A program made the translations under genes and the position numbers. A stretch of 64,000 nt of DNA from Clostridium sp. UBA4548. GTDB lineage: Bacteria > Bacillota > Clostridia > Clostridiales > Clostridiaceae. Below are positions 25,495-33,319 of the stretch, in pieces. The stretch is taken from NCBI RefSeq assembly GCF_002387895.1, contig NZ_DGLI01000037.1, forward strand, positions 62,001 to 126,000, in the 5' to 3' direction. Positions within the stretch are counted from its first letter, which is position 1, and each line of letters opens with the position of its first letter. Under the pieces are notes generated by a model. It worked only from the letters and a program-made list of their open reading frames with translations. It ran no database searches and had not been told where the DNA came from.

Positions 25495-26256
25495 ATGGCA
25501 GCTGATGGTATAGCAAATGCCATTGTCAATTTCATAATTTTTGGCATTGTTTTAGCTATAAGAAAAGCTATAAGTGGTGAAGGATTAAGCTCATTTCTTA
25601 TTCATTTTGATAAGAGGGGTATAAAGTTATTTTTAGAAGGATTAATTTTAGGTATTGTACTTGCTGTAATGTACCCAGTTTTAGTTATTATATTTGGATA
25701 TGGTGAAGTAACTTTTAATGCAGCTAAACTAGGAAGAACAATTGTTATAGCAATACCAGCGGCAATTGGCTTCCTAGCAGTAGCCTTATTAGAAGAAGCT
25801 GTATTTAGAGGATATATATTTTTAAAGTTAGAAAAGAAATATTCATTAACTATTGCTTTAATAATTTCTTCAGTGATATTTGGAGGATTACATTTTGGAA
25901 CATACTCAGGGAGTGAGGGATTTTGGGTAGGGCTTATCAATGCAGGAATAATAGGAGTCTTACTTTGCTTAGTTGTTTATAAGAGTAATTCTTTGATGCT
26001 AGCTATAGGTTATCACTTAACCTGGAACTTAACTCAGGAGATAATAATGAGCAAAGGGGAAACGGCAATAGGGTTAATGGTAAAAGGAAGTGTGGGATCA
26101 GGCTCGGGGGACATGTTCGAAACAGAAATCTTAACTACAGGAATTTTGCTTATAATGGCTATGTATATCTTTGTAAGATTTAGGAGAACTGGTAAGAATA
26201 GAAGGATGAGCTTAAATAATGAAGCGAATACAAATACAGGTTATATAGATAAGTAA
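25495..26256 (+). CDS. CPBP family intramembrane metalloprotease
   Basis: The 253-residue membrane protein follows AGGGGGGAT. ALLEEAVFRGYIF (about residues 98-110) carries the E-E-x3-R motif and SVIFGGLHFGTYSG the F-x3-H motif, and LAIGYHLTWNLTQE a third conserved His/Asn segment, together forming the glutamate/histidine site of CPBP (CAAX protease and bacteriocin-processing) enzymes. Several hydrophobic helices span the protein. Function unknown; relatives process prenylated peptides or give bacteriocin immunity. A repeat element lies in its 5' region and a bidirectional terminator follows it. Confidence 0.88.
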   Translation: MAADGIANAIVNFIIFGIVLAIRKAISGEGLSSFLIHFDKRGIKLFLEGLILGIVLAVMYPVLVIIFGYGEVTFNAAKLGRTIVIAIPAAIGFLAVALLEEAVFRGYIFLKLEKKYSLTIALIISSVIFGGLHFGTYSGSEGFWVGLINAGIIGVLLCLVVYKSNSLMLAIGYHLTWNLTQEIIMSKGETAIGLMVKGSVGSGSGDMFETEILTTGILLIMAMYIFVRFRRTGKNRRMSLNNEANTNTGYIDK

Positions 26257-26280
26257 AGCCTAGAATATAAGTTAATGAGA

Positions 26281-26311
26281 ATTAAAGGAAGCAAATGTTG
26301 CTTCCTTTAAT
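26281..26311. terminator. Bidirectional terminator between CPBP gene and murE
   Basis: A perfect 13-bp stem: ATTAAAGGAAGCA (26,281-26,293) with TGCTTCCTTTAAT (26,299-26,311) around a five-base loop. A/T tracts lie on both sides, and the flanking genes converge, so it can serve both strands. It is the first strong terminator hairpin after the long co-directional array. Confidence 0.85.
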
Positions 26312-26313
26312 AT

Positions 26314-27768
26314 TTATCTGTTGAAATATTCTATAAGAATTTCTTTATCATCAAAATGTATAGTAGTGTCTCCAAGGATTTGATAGGTTTCATGGCCTTT
26401 TCCCGCGATGATCACTACATCCCCTGAACTAGCCTTATCTAAGGCAGTAAATATAGCCTCTTTTCTATCTTCTATTTTCAAGTAATCACAAGTTGTTTTT
26501 AATGTGCCTTGTTCAATTTCATTAATAATTGTCATTGGATCTTCTTTTCTAGGATTATCTGAAGTTATCACAACAAAATCAGAAAGGTTTCCAGCTATTT
26601 CTCCCATTATAGGACGTTTTGTTTTGTCTCTATTACCACCACAACCAAATACTGTGATTATTTTTCCTTTAGAAATTTCTCTCATAGCTTTTATTATATT
26701 TTCAAGGCTGTCAGGAGAGTGAGCATAGTCAACCACAGCTAATATACCCTTATTATTTGGTACTTTTTCTATTCTTCCAGGAACCCCTGTAATGCTTTTT
26801 AAACCGTGAATTATTGTATCAAGATCTAAGCCAGCTAGATAGCATATACCAATAGTTGCTAGAGCATTGTACACACTAAACTTACCTGGTATATTAAATC
26901 TAACCCTCTTTACTTCATCTTTAAGGGTTAAAGTGAATTCTACAAAATTTAAATCATAAATTATATCAGAAGCTTTGAAGTTTGCGGCCTTTTCTATACC
27001 ATAGGTGTAAACTTCACCAGTTGATATTGCTTTTATTTCCTCAGCAACTGATTCATCATTATTAATTAAAGCCCTTTTACACATCTTAAAGAGTTTAAGC
27101 TTTGCATTTTTATAATTTTCCATGGTGCCATGTTCTTCGAGATGATCTTGGGTAAGGTTTGTAAAAGCTCCAATATGAAATTCGCATTGGTGAACTCTAT
27201 CCTTATCAAGGGCTGAAGAGGTAACCTCCATAACCACATGGGAAGCCCCAACCACTGCTATTTCTTTAAAGGACTTTTGTAGTTCAATAGAGTCAGGAGT
27301 AGTGGGGTTCAGTTTTTCAGTTTTAAGAACCTTACCACCAACTGTATTTTCTATTGTTCCTATTATTCCAGTTAATTTACCAGCACTTTCTAAGACCTTT
27401 GAAACGAAGTAAGTAACTGAAGTTTTTCCGTTAGTGCCAGTTACGCCAATAAGATTGAACTTTTTGGAGGGTTCACCGAAGTAAATGTTTGCAATATTAG
27501 CCATTGCTTTTTTAGAATTAGGAACTTTAATAATTGTAATATCTTCAGGAATATTTTCTACATCATGCTCAATAACTAATGCAGTAGCTCCTTTTTTTAT
27601 TGCTAAAGCTGCAAACTCATGTCTATCAACATTTTTATTTTTAACACATATAAATAAGGAATTTGGATTTACTCTTCTAGAATCCCAACCTATGCTTTCA
27701 ATTTCTATATTGTCATTACCTTGAACAACCTCATAAGGTAAGTTTTTTAATAACTCCTTTAGTTTCAT
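26314..27768 (-). CDS. murE: UDP-N-acetylmuramoyl-L-alanyl-D-glutamate-2,6-diaminopimelate ligase
   Basis: A 484-residue Mur ligase starting after GGAGGTAAAAAT on the minus strand. It adds meso-diaminopimelate to UDP-MurNAc-dipeptide in the cytosol, using ATP. Visible are the MurE N-terminal domain (GWDSRRVNPNSLFICV), the ATP loop GVTGTNGKTSVTYF (residues 108-121), TTPDSIELQ and the substrate loop, FGCGGNRDKTKRPIMG, and DNPRKEDP, the D-N-P-R motif that selects meso-DAP rather than lysine. It therefore implies DAP-type peptidoglycan. It is monocistronic here and has a repeat element about 60 bases upstream. Confidence 0.96.
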   Translation of the reverse strand: MKLKELLKNLPYEVVQGNDNIEIESIGWDSRRVNPNSLFICVKNKNVDRHEFAALAIKKGATALVIEHDVENIPEDITIIKVPNSKKAMANIANIYFGEPSKKFNLIGVTGTNGKTSVTYFVSKVLESAGKLTGIIGTIENTVGGKVLKTEKLNPTTPDSIELQKSFKEIAVVGASHVVMEVTSSALDKDRVHQCEFHIGAFTNLTQDHLEEHGTMENYKNAKLKLFKMCKRALINNDESVAEEIKAISTGEVYTYGIEKAANFKASDIIYDLNFVEFTLTLKDEVKRVRFNIPGKFSVYNALATIGICYLAGLDLDTIIHGLKSITGVPGRIEKVPNNKGILAVVDYAHSPDSLENIIKAMREISKGKIITVFGCGGNRDKTKRPIMGEIAGNLSDFVVITSDNPRKEDPMTIINEIEQGTLKTTCDYLKIEDRKEAIFTALDKASSGDVVIIAGKGHETYQILGDTTIHFDDKEILIEYFNR

Positions 27769-27825
27769 ATTTTTACCTCCAGAATTTCACTAATTTTAGA
27801 AATATATAATAAAGCTAGCTCCATC

Positions 27826-27927
27826 TATAGGAAACAAAAGTCAAAGTATATTAGATTACAACTGGGGACTTGGTTTCCATAAGTTTTTTAGGTGAATAAA
27901 TTTGAAATTCAACTTAAAAACCAGATT
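27826..27927 (-). repeat. Two-hairpin intergenic repeat, copy H
   Basis: Minus-strand copy in the leader of murE. Read on the minus strand it has the core ACTTATGGAAACCAAG and ends with GACTTTTGTTTCCTATAG; GGAAAC pairs with GTTTCC. The 5' end is degenerate (TGGTTTTTAAGTTGAATT). The rest of the gap 27,769-28,323 is A/T rich with no gene visible apart from the candidate promoter at 28,153. Confidence 0.6.
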
Positions 27928-28152
27928 AAATGTTAAAAACAATTTGGTATATATTTCAGTCTAATATATTATATTGATAGTGTATCCTAAATAAAGTCAA
28001 TTGATATTGCTAATAATGGTTAATATATTGCAAAAAATGCTATAATTAGCTAAACTAACAAACAAAAATAGTTTAATACAGCTTGTTTTATGAAAGTTTA
28101 AAGTTAAGTTTTAAATATATATAAATAATTGAAATTATGTGTAATAGTGTTA

Positions 28153-28182
28153 TTGCATATTGACTATAAAATGTAGTATGAT
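28153..28182 (+). promoter_or_regulatory. Candidate sigma-A promoter of the VanY-type gene
   Basis: TTGCAT (28,153-28,158) and TATGAT (28,177-28,182) are separated by 18 bases and lie about 140 bases upstream of the carboxypeptidase start. Box quality is moderate. Confidence 0.4.
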
Positions 28183-28323
28183 TTGTTACAGATGAGCAAT
28201 AAATTTTTAACAATACTTAATAGTAAATTAATGAGTAGATAGGTATTTTAGTCTATTTCAGGAATAATATTTGTAATATAATTGATATTTAGGAATATGT
28301 TTTTTAGAGAGGGGGATTATGCA

Positions 28324-29157
28324 GTGAGTGAAGAACAATTTGATCAAGGAAAACAATTTAGTGAAAAAAATAAGAATGTAGACAACATGATAAAACTTAG
28401 TTTTGTGGTTGTATTATGCAGCATAATTCTCATTGGTGGAAGAGAAACAATAAAACCCAGTAAAGGTGATAAGTTTATATATAAAAGTAGCCATTCTGAT
28501 TCCACTATAGCTAATAGCAATAAGGATATAAAAGAAAGTCAAGCATTAGTAAATGAAATTTCAGCCAAGTTAAAGTCAAAGAGTAAGCAAAATCAGGAAC
28601 AATGGAATTTAATGCTTGTTAATAAAAATAATGAAATACCAGATGACTTTACTGTTAATCTAGTTAAACTAGCTGGTGGACATGCTGTTGATGAGAGGGT
28701 CTATTCAGATTTACAACATATGATGAATGATGCCAGGGCAGCTGGTTTATCACCATATATTTGTGCATCTTATAGAACCCATGCAAATCAAGTGGCTCTT
28801 TATAATACAGATGTAGAAAAATATAAAAGGGAAGGTTACTCAGAAGAAGAGGCTAAGACAAAGGCAGGTAATTGGGTAGCCATACCAGGTACAAGTGAGC
28901 ATCAGTTGGGGTTAGCAGTAGATATCGTTTCCTCCAAATATCAAGAGTTAGATAAAAAGCAAGAAAATACGCCAGAGCAAATTTGGTTGATGGAAAATTG
29001 CTATAAGTATGGATTCATACTCAGATACCCTTCTAACAAAAGCGACATAACAGGGATTGGATATGAGCCTTGGCACTATAGATATGTGGGGAAAGAGGCA
29101 GCAGAAAAAATCACTAAAGACAGGATTTGTCTTGAAGAATATCTTGGAAGAGATTAA
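28324..29157 (+). CDS. VanY-type D-alanyl-D-alanine carboxypeptidase (M15B)
   Basis: GTG at 28,324 is preferred because AGAGAGGGGGA lies seven bases before it. The 277-residue protein has a short cytoplasmic N-terminus, one membrane anchor (MIKLSFVVVLCSIILIGG, about residues 22-39) and an extracellular M15B domain. The zinc/active-site motifs are SEHQLGLAVD (S-x-H-x2-G-x-A-x-D, about residue 190) and EPWHYRYVG (W-H-x-R-Y, about 248), with ICASYRTHANQVALY before them. It trims terminal D-Ala from peptidoglycan stem peptides. Without VanRSHAX neighbours it is best read as a housekeeping carboxypeptidase, not resistance. Confidence 0.9.
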   Translation: MSEEQFDQGKQFSEKNKNVDNMIKLSFVVVLCSIILIGGRETIKPSKGDKFIYKSSHSDSTIANSNKDIKESQALVNEISAKLKSKSKQNQEQWNLMLVNKNNEIPDDFTVNLVKLAGGHAVDERVYSDLQHMMNDARAAGLSPYICASYRTHANQVALYNTDVEKYKREGYSEEEAKTKAGNWVAIPGTSEHQLGLAVDIVSSKYQELDKKQENTPEQIWLMENCYKYGFILRYPSNKSDITGIGYEPWHYRYVGKEAAEKITKDRICLEEYLGRD

Positions 29158-29335
29158 TAAAAGAGATATATTCTGTTCATATGATTAAGTGCTTTTTAAT
29201 ACTACATCAATAAATAAGATACAATATAATAGAAAAATATTGAAAGTTGAGTTTGTTGATTTATTCAGCAAATTTTTTTTGCAATAGTGAAAAGAAAAAT
29301 AGTTTTTAAGGATTAATTATAAATGAATAGTTTTC

Positions 29336-29388
29336 TAATCTAATTCTAATCTTTCACTAATTTTACTTTAATCTTACCCTCCTATAAT
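29336..29388 (+). promoter_or_regulatory. Four-box response-regulator-type promoter of first DUF4342 gene
   Basis: TAAT occurs at 29,336, 29,347, 29,358 and 29,369, each exactly 11 bases apart; the last three read TAATCTTT, TAATTTTA and TAATCTTA. A consensus -10 TATAAT follows at 29,383-29,388, 14 bases after the last box, with no good -35, so the boxes cover the -35 region. Eleven-base direct repeats are typical of OmpR/PhoB-family activator sites. The same arrangement precedes the paralogue at 32,674. Confidence 0.75.
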
Positions 29389-29438
29389 AAGATTATAAGG
29401 TTGAGAGAAACCAATAAAAATATTTGGAGGAATTATAA

Positions 29439-29927
29439 ATGACAGTAAGATTAGAAAATATTGATGAGGTAAGAAGAAGAGCTAATGTGAGTTATGAGGA
29501 TGCAAAAGCAGCACTAGAGATGTGTAATGATGATTTAGTTGAGGCTCTAGTATACTTAGAAAGACAAAAGAAATTTAAGACTAATTCTTGTTGTGGAGAA
29601 GAAACTTCTTTTGGAACAAAAGTTAAAGAACTTATAAAAAAGGGAAATAACACAAAGTTTATGGTGAAAAAGAAAGAAGATGTGGTACTTAGTATGCCAG
29701 TAACTGGAGCAACTATTATCACAGTTATAGCTCCCTATGTAACTGTTGGAGGTTTATTAGTAGCTTTCTTTACTGGACATAGAGTAAAGTTTCAAGGAAA
29801 GAATGGAGATTGTACAGGAGTAAACAGTGTTTTTGATAAGGTTGCAAATACTGTTGATAATGTTAAAAAGGACTTTACCGAGGAAAAAAGTCATAGAGAA
29901 GAACCTAATGAGGAAAATAATATTTAA
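29439..29927 (+). CDS. UBA-like/DUF4342 protein, first copy
   Basis: The 162-residue protein follows TTGGAGGAA. Residues 1-43 (NIDEVRRRANVSYEDAKAAL then EMCNDDLVEALVYLER) form a three-helix UBA/TS-N-like domain; the middle is basic (FMVKKKEDVVLSMPVTGATI), then a hydrophobic segment TVIAPYVTVGGLLVAFFTGH suggests one membrane-associated helix, and the tail (KVANTVDNVKKDFTEEKSHR) is an amphipathic helix. This matches DUF4342. Function is unknown. The near-identical N-terminus and promoter of the gene at 32,674 indicate duplication and common control. Confidence 0.85.
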   Translation: MTVRLENIDEVRRRANVSYEDAKAALEMCNDDLVEALVYLERQKKFKTNSCCGEETSFGTKVKELIKKGNNTKFMVKKKEDVVLSMPVTGATIITVIAPYVTVGGLLVAFFTGHRVKFQGKNGDCTGVNSVFDKVANTVDNVKKDFTEEKSHREEPNEENNI

Positions 29928-29937
29928 GGATATATTG

Positions 29938-29990
29938 GAGGGATAATTTCCACATTCTTTTATGGGGGGATTATCCTTCTGAGTTTTTCA
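29938..29990 (+). terminator. Hairpin after first DUF4342 gene
   Basis: GGATAAT (29,941-29,947) pairs with ATTATCC (29,970-29,976) and is followed by TTCTGAGTTTTTC. A second, cleaner hairpin follows 40 bases later. Confidence 0.5.
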
Positions 29991-30018
29991 ATGAAATTTT
30001 TCATAAATTAATTGAAAT

Positions 30019-30047
30019 GGCTCACATGAAAAATGTGAGTCGTTTTT
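30019..30047 (+). terminator. Rho-independent terminator
   Basis: GGCTCACAT (30,019-30,027) and ATGTGAGTC (30,033-30,041) pair around GAAAA and are followed by GTTTTT. It separates the DUF4342 gene from the downstream GNAT gene. Confidence 0.75.
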
Positions 30048-30134
30048 ATGCCCACAATAAAACTTTTGTTTTATAATTATAAAATATAGAAGGTTATTAA
30101 AAAAGTAAGGATTAATATTAGGGGGAGTAAATTT

Positions 30135-30848
30135 ATGAACAATAAGAAAATAATATTAGAGCATTTAAAAAAGAATCAATGTGATAATTTAAATATTATA
30201 AACTTTATAGAAAGCTATCCAATCCACTATATTGAAAAGATAGGAGACTCTGTTTTTATTAAAGGGACAAGTGATAGAAAATGGATTTATATTAGCAGTA
30301 AGTGTAAAAAGGAACTTCAGTTAATAAAAAATAAATTAGCAAAAGAAGATAAATGTTTCGCTATAATCGAAGATTGGATGCTTCCTATTTTAACAGATGG
30401 AGTCAAAGTAAAATGGAAATTATCAACTGCGAGACTAGTATTGATAAGGGAGGTAGATTTGCCTAAATCTATATGTAAAACTGAGAATTTAACATTAGAA
30501 GATAGCAAGTTTATCTACGATAACTCTGATTATAAGGAGTTCTTGTCCATTGATTATATAAAAGAGCGCATAACAAATGGAATAAGTTCCTGTGTACGTA
30601 TAAAGGGAAATCCGGTAGCTTGGGGAATGACACAGGATGATGGAGCAATAGGTTTTTTACATGTCTTGTCTGAACATAGGAAAAATGGATATGCAAAAGC
30701 AGTAACTTTAGACATAATAAAAAAAGTTAAAAATGCACAAAAAATACCTTTTGTGCACATAGAAGAAAGTAATGAAAATTCAATGAAGCTTGCTATGGGA
30801 TTAGGGTTTCAGAAAGATAGGGTGGTACATTGGTTAGAAATAGAATAG
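30135..30848 (+). CDS. FR47-like GNAT acetyltransferase
   Basis: The 237-residue protein follows TAGGGGGAG. Its C-terminal half holds GAIGFLHVLSEHRKNGYAKA (acetyl-CoA loop H-R-K-N-G-Y-A, about residues 175-187) and EESNENSMKLAMGLGFQKDR as motif B. The Y-D-N-S-D-Y-K-E-F segment and the overall order match the N-terminal part of the double-domain protein at 861, so it is a dispersed relative of the array. The acceptor is unknown; some FR47-like enzymes use glycine or amino-acid conjugates. Confidence 0.82.
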   Translation: MNNKKIILEHLKKNQCDNLNIINFIESYPIHYIEKIGDSVFIKGTSDRKWIYISSKCKKELQLIKNKLAKEDKCFAIIEDWMLPILTDGVKVKWKLSTARLVLIREVDLPKSICKTENLTLEDSKFIYDNSDYKEFLSIDYIKERITNGISSCVRIKGNPVAWGMTQDDGAIGFLHVLSEHRKNGYAKAVTLDIIKKVKNAQKIPFVHIEESNENSMKLAMGLGFQKDRVVHWLEIE

Positions 30849-30981
30849 GAACTTTATATGGAATTCCAAATTGTTTACAATATGTAACATTTAGTACATA
30901 TAAAGGAATACAATTAAGAAATGTAGAATATATAAAATAAATTAATGAATTGACTATAAAGGAAAAAACAAGGAGGGATTA

Positions 30982-31047
30982 ATGGGGCAAGTTATTAAGT
31001 GTGAAATAAATAAGTTAAATACAACTAAAGATATGGCTAAAAATTAA
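30982..31047 (+). CDS. Possible 21-residue small ORF with strong ribosome site
   Basis: AGGAGGG six bases before ATG at 30,982 gives MGQVIKCEINKLNTTKDMAK and one more residue before TAA. The site quality suggests real translation or a recently truncated gene start; I recognise no family. It lies 63 bases before the M28 peptidase gene and might be a leader peptide, but no repeated codons or attenuator hairpin were seen. Confidence 0.35.
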   Translation: MGQVIKCEINKLNTTKDMAKN

Positions 31048-31109
31048 TATAAAAATATACTATGTAAAGTGAATAGTATAATAAAGTTATTATTTTGGGG
31101 AGGGGTAAA

Positions 31110-32450
31110 ATGAGAAGGAGTAAAAAACTTGTTGCTATGGCATGTGCTCTATCTTTTACTTTATCATTTACAGCTTGCAAGGGGAAAGATAATAAAAATA
31201 GTTCTGAGGCTGTGGTTAATTTTGATACCATTACTTTTACTGACTTTAAAGAAAAAATCTCAGAAGAGAATATTTACAGCACAATTGAAAGATTTTCAGC
31301 TACAGATAATGCAAGGGTTACAGGCTTTGATGGAGAAAAAAACACAGCACAATATATAAAAAAGCAATTTCAGGAAATGGGATTTGAGGTAACAGAACAA
31401 AGCTTTCCAATAACTTCATACTTATGTAATAGTACTGAACTTAGCATTGGTGAAAATGAAAAAATTGACTCCAAGTCTTTACAGTTTACTAAAGGTACTC
31501 CTAAGGAAGGTGTCACTGCAGAACTTGTTGATGTAGGTATGGGAAGTCATGCTGATTTAGAAAATAAAGATGTTAAAGGCAAGCTTGTGCTGATGAAACG
31601 AGGGGAAGATTATTTTAAAATAAAGGTGGAAAGAGCATTTAAAAAAGGTGCTGTGGGAGCAATTTTTTATGATTCTGCAAATGAGGATTTTATATCAGCC
31701 ACTTTAGGACAACTTTCCAATATGCCAGCTGTGTCAATAAGAAAACCTGATGCGGAAAAGCTTGTGAAGCAGCTTGAGGAAGGAAAGTCACTAAAAGTCA
31801 CTTTAAAGGTTGATAGTGAATTTAAGGAAGCTTCCTCTACAAATATAATTGCAACTATGAAATCTAAAAAGGAAAGCAAGGGTAAACATATTGTAGTTGG
31901 CGCACATTATGATGGAGTTGACACCCCAGCAGCAAATGATAATGCCTCTGGAATAGCCACAGTACTAGAAGCAGCAAAGGTTTTATCTAAAGAAAACCTT
32001 GATTGTGATGTTAAGTTTATTGCTTTTGGAGCAGAGGAAATTGGACTCGTTGGTTCCAAGTATTATGTTGAAGCTTTAAGCTCAGAGGAGAAGGCTAATA
32101 TTGCGGCTATGTTAAATCTTGATATGGTTGGAGTAGGAGATACATTAATGGTTCACACAATGGATGAAGGGGTTAAATCCTTACCAGCTGATTTAGCGGT
32201 AAGCTGTATCAATAAGTTCAGCTTAAAAAATGAGAGAACTGAACAACCAAACAGTGACCATTCATCTTTTCAATCTGTAGGAATACCAGCAGCATGTTTT
32301 GCCTATGGTACTGATAATAATTACCATACAGATAGGGACACTGTAGATAAAATTAAGAAGGAGAATTTGCTAAACACCTGTAACGTATTGGTGAATATGT
32401 GTAAGGAAATAAGTAAAAATCCTGAAGGCTTTTCTCAAAATAATAAATAA
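31110..32450 (+). CDS. M28 family zinc aminopeptidase lipoprotein with PA domain
   Basis: ATG at 31,110 follows GGGGAGGGG. The 446-residue protein has a lipoprotein signal (MRRSKKLVAMACALSFTLSF then T-A-C lipobox, Cys22), so it is anchored outside the membrane. A PA domain spans about residues 110-230 (GKLVLMKRGEDYFKIKVERA, VGAIFYDSAN). The M28 domain has HYDGVDTPAANDNASG (first His/Asp ligands), FGAEEIGLVGSKYY (catalytic Glu-Glu), LNLDMVG (Asp) and NYHTDRDT (last His). It should release N-terminal amino acids from extracellular peptides, fitting an oligopeptide importer nearby. Confidence 0.92.
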   Translation: MRRSKKLVAMACALSFTLSFTACKGKDNKNSSEAVVNFDTITFTDFKEKISEENIYSTIERFSATDNARVTGFDGEKNTAQYIKKQFQEMGFEVTEQSFPITSYLCNSTELSIGENEKIDSKSLQFTKGTPKEGVTAELVDVGMGSHADLENKDVKGKLVLMKRGEDYFKIKVERAFKKGAVGAIFYDSANEDFISATLGQLSNMPAVSIRKPDAEKLVKQLEEGKSLKVTLKVDSEFKEASSTNIIATMKSKKESKGKHIVVGAHYDGVDTPAANDNASGIATVLEAAKVLSKENLDCDVKFIAFGAEEIGLVGSKYYVEALSSEEKANIAAMLNLDMVGVGDTLMVHTMDEGVKSLPADLAVSCINKFSLKNERTEQPNSDHSSFQSVGIPAACFAYGTDNNYHTDRDTVDKIKKENLLNTCNVLVNMCKEISKNPEGFSQNNK

Positions 32451-32480
32451 GAAGTTTTCAAAACTAAATTAAAAGGTTAA

Positions 32481-32520
32481 AAATCCAGTAGAAAAGCTAT
32501 ATTTTTGCTTACTACTGGAT
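32481..32520 (+). terminator. Strong hairpin after the M28 peptidase gene
   Basis: AATCCAGTAG (32,481-32,490) pairs perfectly with CTACTGGATT (32,511-32,520); the loop itself contains AAAAGC/GCTT. No direct T-run, but a second AAAAAGCTTTTAGTTTTT stretch follows. Confidence 0.65.
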
Positions 32521-32571
32521 TTAGCTTATTAAAAAAAGCTTTTAGTTTTTCAATAGATTTCTTTATTTTTC

Positions 32572-32624
32572 TAATGGAATTCTAATCTTTCATTAATTTT
32601 ACCTTAATCTTGTCCTCCTATAAT
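32572..32624 (+). promoter_or_regulatory. Four-box response-regulator-type promoter of second DUF4342 gene
   Basis: TAAT boxes at 32,572, 32,583, 32,594 and 32,605 are each 11 bases apart (the last three TAATCTTT, TAATTTTA, TAATCTTG), with TATAAT at 32,619-32,624, again 14 bases from the last box. The geometry equals that at 29,336-29,388, and flanking sequence down to the ribosome site is nearly identical. Confidence 0.75.
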
Positions 32625-32673
32625 AAGAATATAAGGTTGATAGAAACCAATAAAATATTTGGAGGAATAAAAA

Positions 32674-33162
32674 ATGACAGTAAGATTAGAAAATATTGAT
32701 GAGGTAAGAAGAAGAGCTAATGTAAGTTATGAGGATGCAAAAGCTGCACTAGAAATGTGTAATGATGATATAGTTGAAGCTTTAGTATATTTAGAAAGAG
32801 AAAAGAAATTTAAAAGTAGTGCTCAATATGAAGAAAGACCATCTTTATGGGATAAGTTTAAAGCTCTTGTGAAGAAGGGAAATAATACATCTTTTATCAT
32901 AAGAAAGAGAGAAAATACAATTTTCAGTATGCCAGTAACAGCAGCAGTTATCATTACAATTATTGCACCATATTTAACTGTTATAGGATTATTAATTACT
33001 TTCTTTACAGGCCACAGAGTTAAGTTTCAAGGTAAAAATGGAGATTGCACAGGTGTAAACAATGTTTTTGATAAAGTAGCAAATACTGTTGACAATGTTA
33101 AAAAGGATTTTTCAGAGAATAAAGCTGCTACACCTGAAAATGGAAATGAGAATAACATTTAA
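32674..33162 (+). CDS. UBA-like/DUF4342 protein, second copy
   Basis: 162 residues, same length as the copy at 29,439. The first ~45 residues differ at only a couple of positions (EMCNDDIVEALVYLERE), as do the GHRVKFQGKNGDCTGVN and FDKVANTVDNVKKDF segments, while the middle (AQYEERPSLWDKFKALVKKG) has diverged. A hydrophobic helix VIITIIAPYLTVIGLLITFF is present. It lies just upstream of the two-component system genes and ends in a good terminator, so it is its own transcript from the four-box promoter. Function unknown. Confidence 0.85.
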   Translation: MTVRLENIDEVRRRANVSYEDAKAALEMCNDDIVEALVYLEREKKFKSSAQYEERPSLWDKFKALVKKGNNTSFIIRKRENTIFSMPVTAAVIITIIAPYLTVIGLLITFFTGHRVKFQGKNGDCTGVNNVFDKVANTVDNVKKDFSENKAATPENGNENNI

Positions 33163-33167
33163 TTAAG

Positions 33168-33195
33168 TGACCTACATGGGAAATGTAGGTCATTT
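33168..33195 (+). terminator. Rho-independent terminator after second DUF4342 gene
   Basis: TGACCTACAT (33,168-33,177) pairs with ATGTAGGTCA (33,183-33,192) around GGGAA, followed by a short T-rich stretch. Confidence 0.75.
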
Positions 33196-33319
33196 CCATA
33201 TATCCACTACAGTAAATTTAAAGTATAATTATAGGTAAAGATTTTAGAATAAGGATTAGTCATCAGAAAATAAATAAAAAGTGAAAGATGTCTAATTAAA
33301 CTGTAGTGGAGGATTTAAC

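Noticed and set aside
28324..29157. Vancomycin resistance function from VanY and VanW homologues
   Set aside because: VanY and VanW-like genes are 25 kb apart, and no VanH, VanA/B-type ligase or VanX is in the window.
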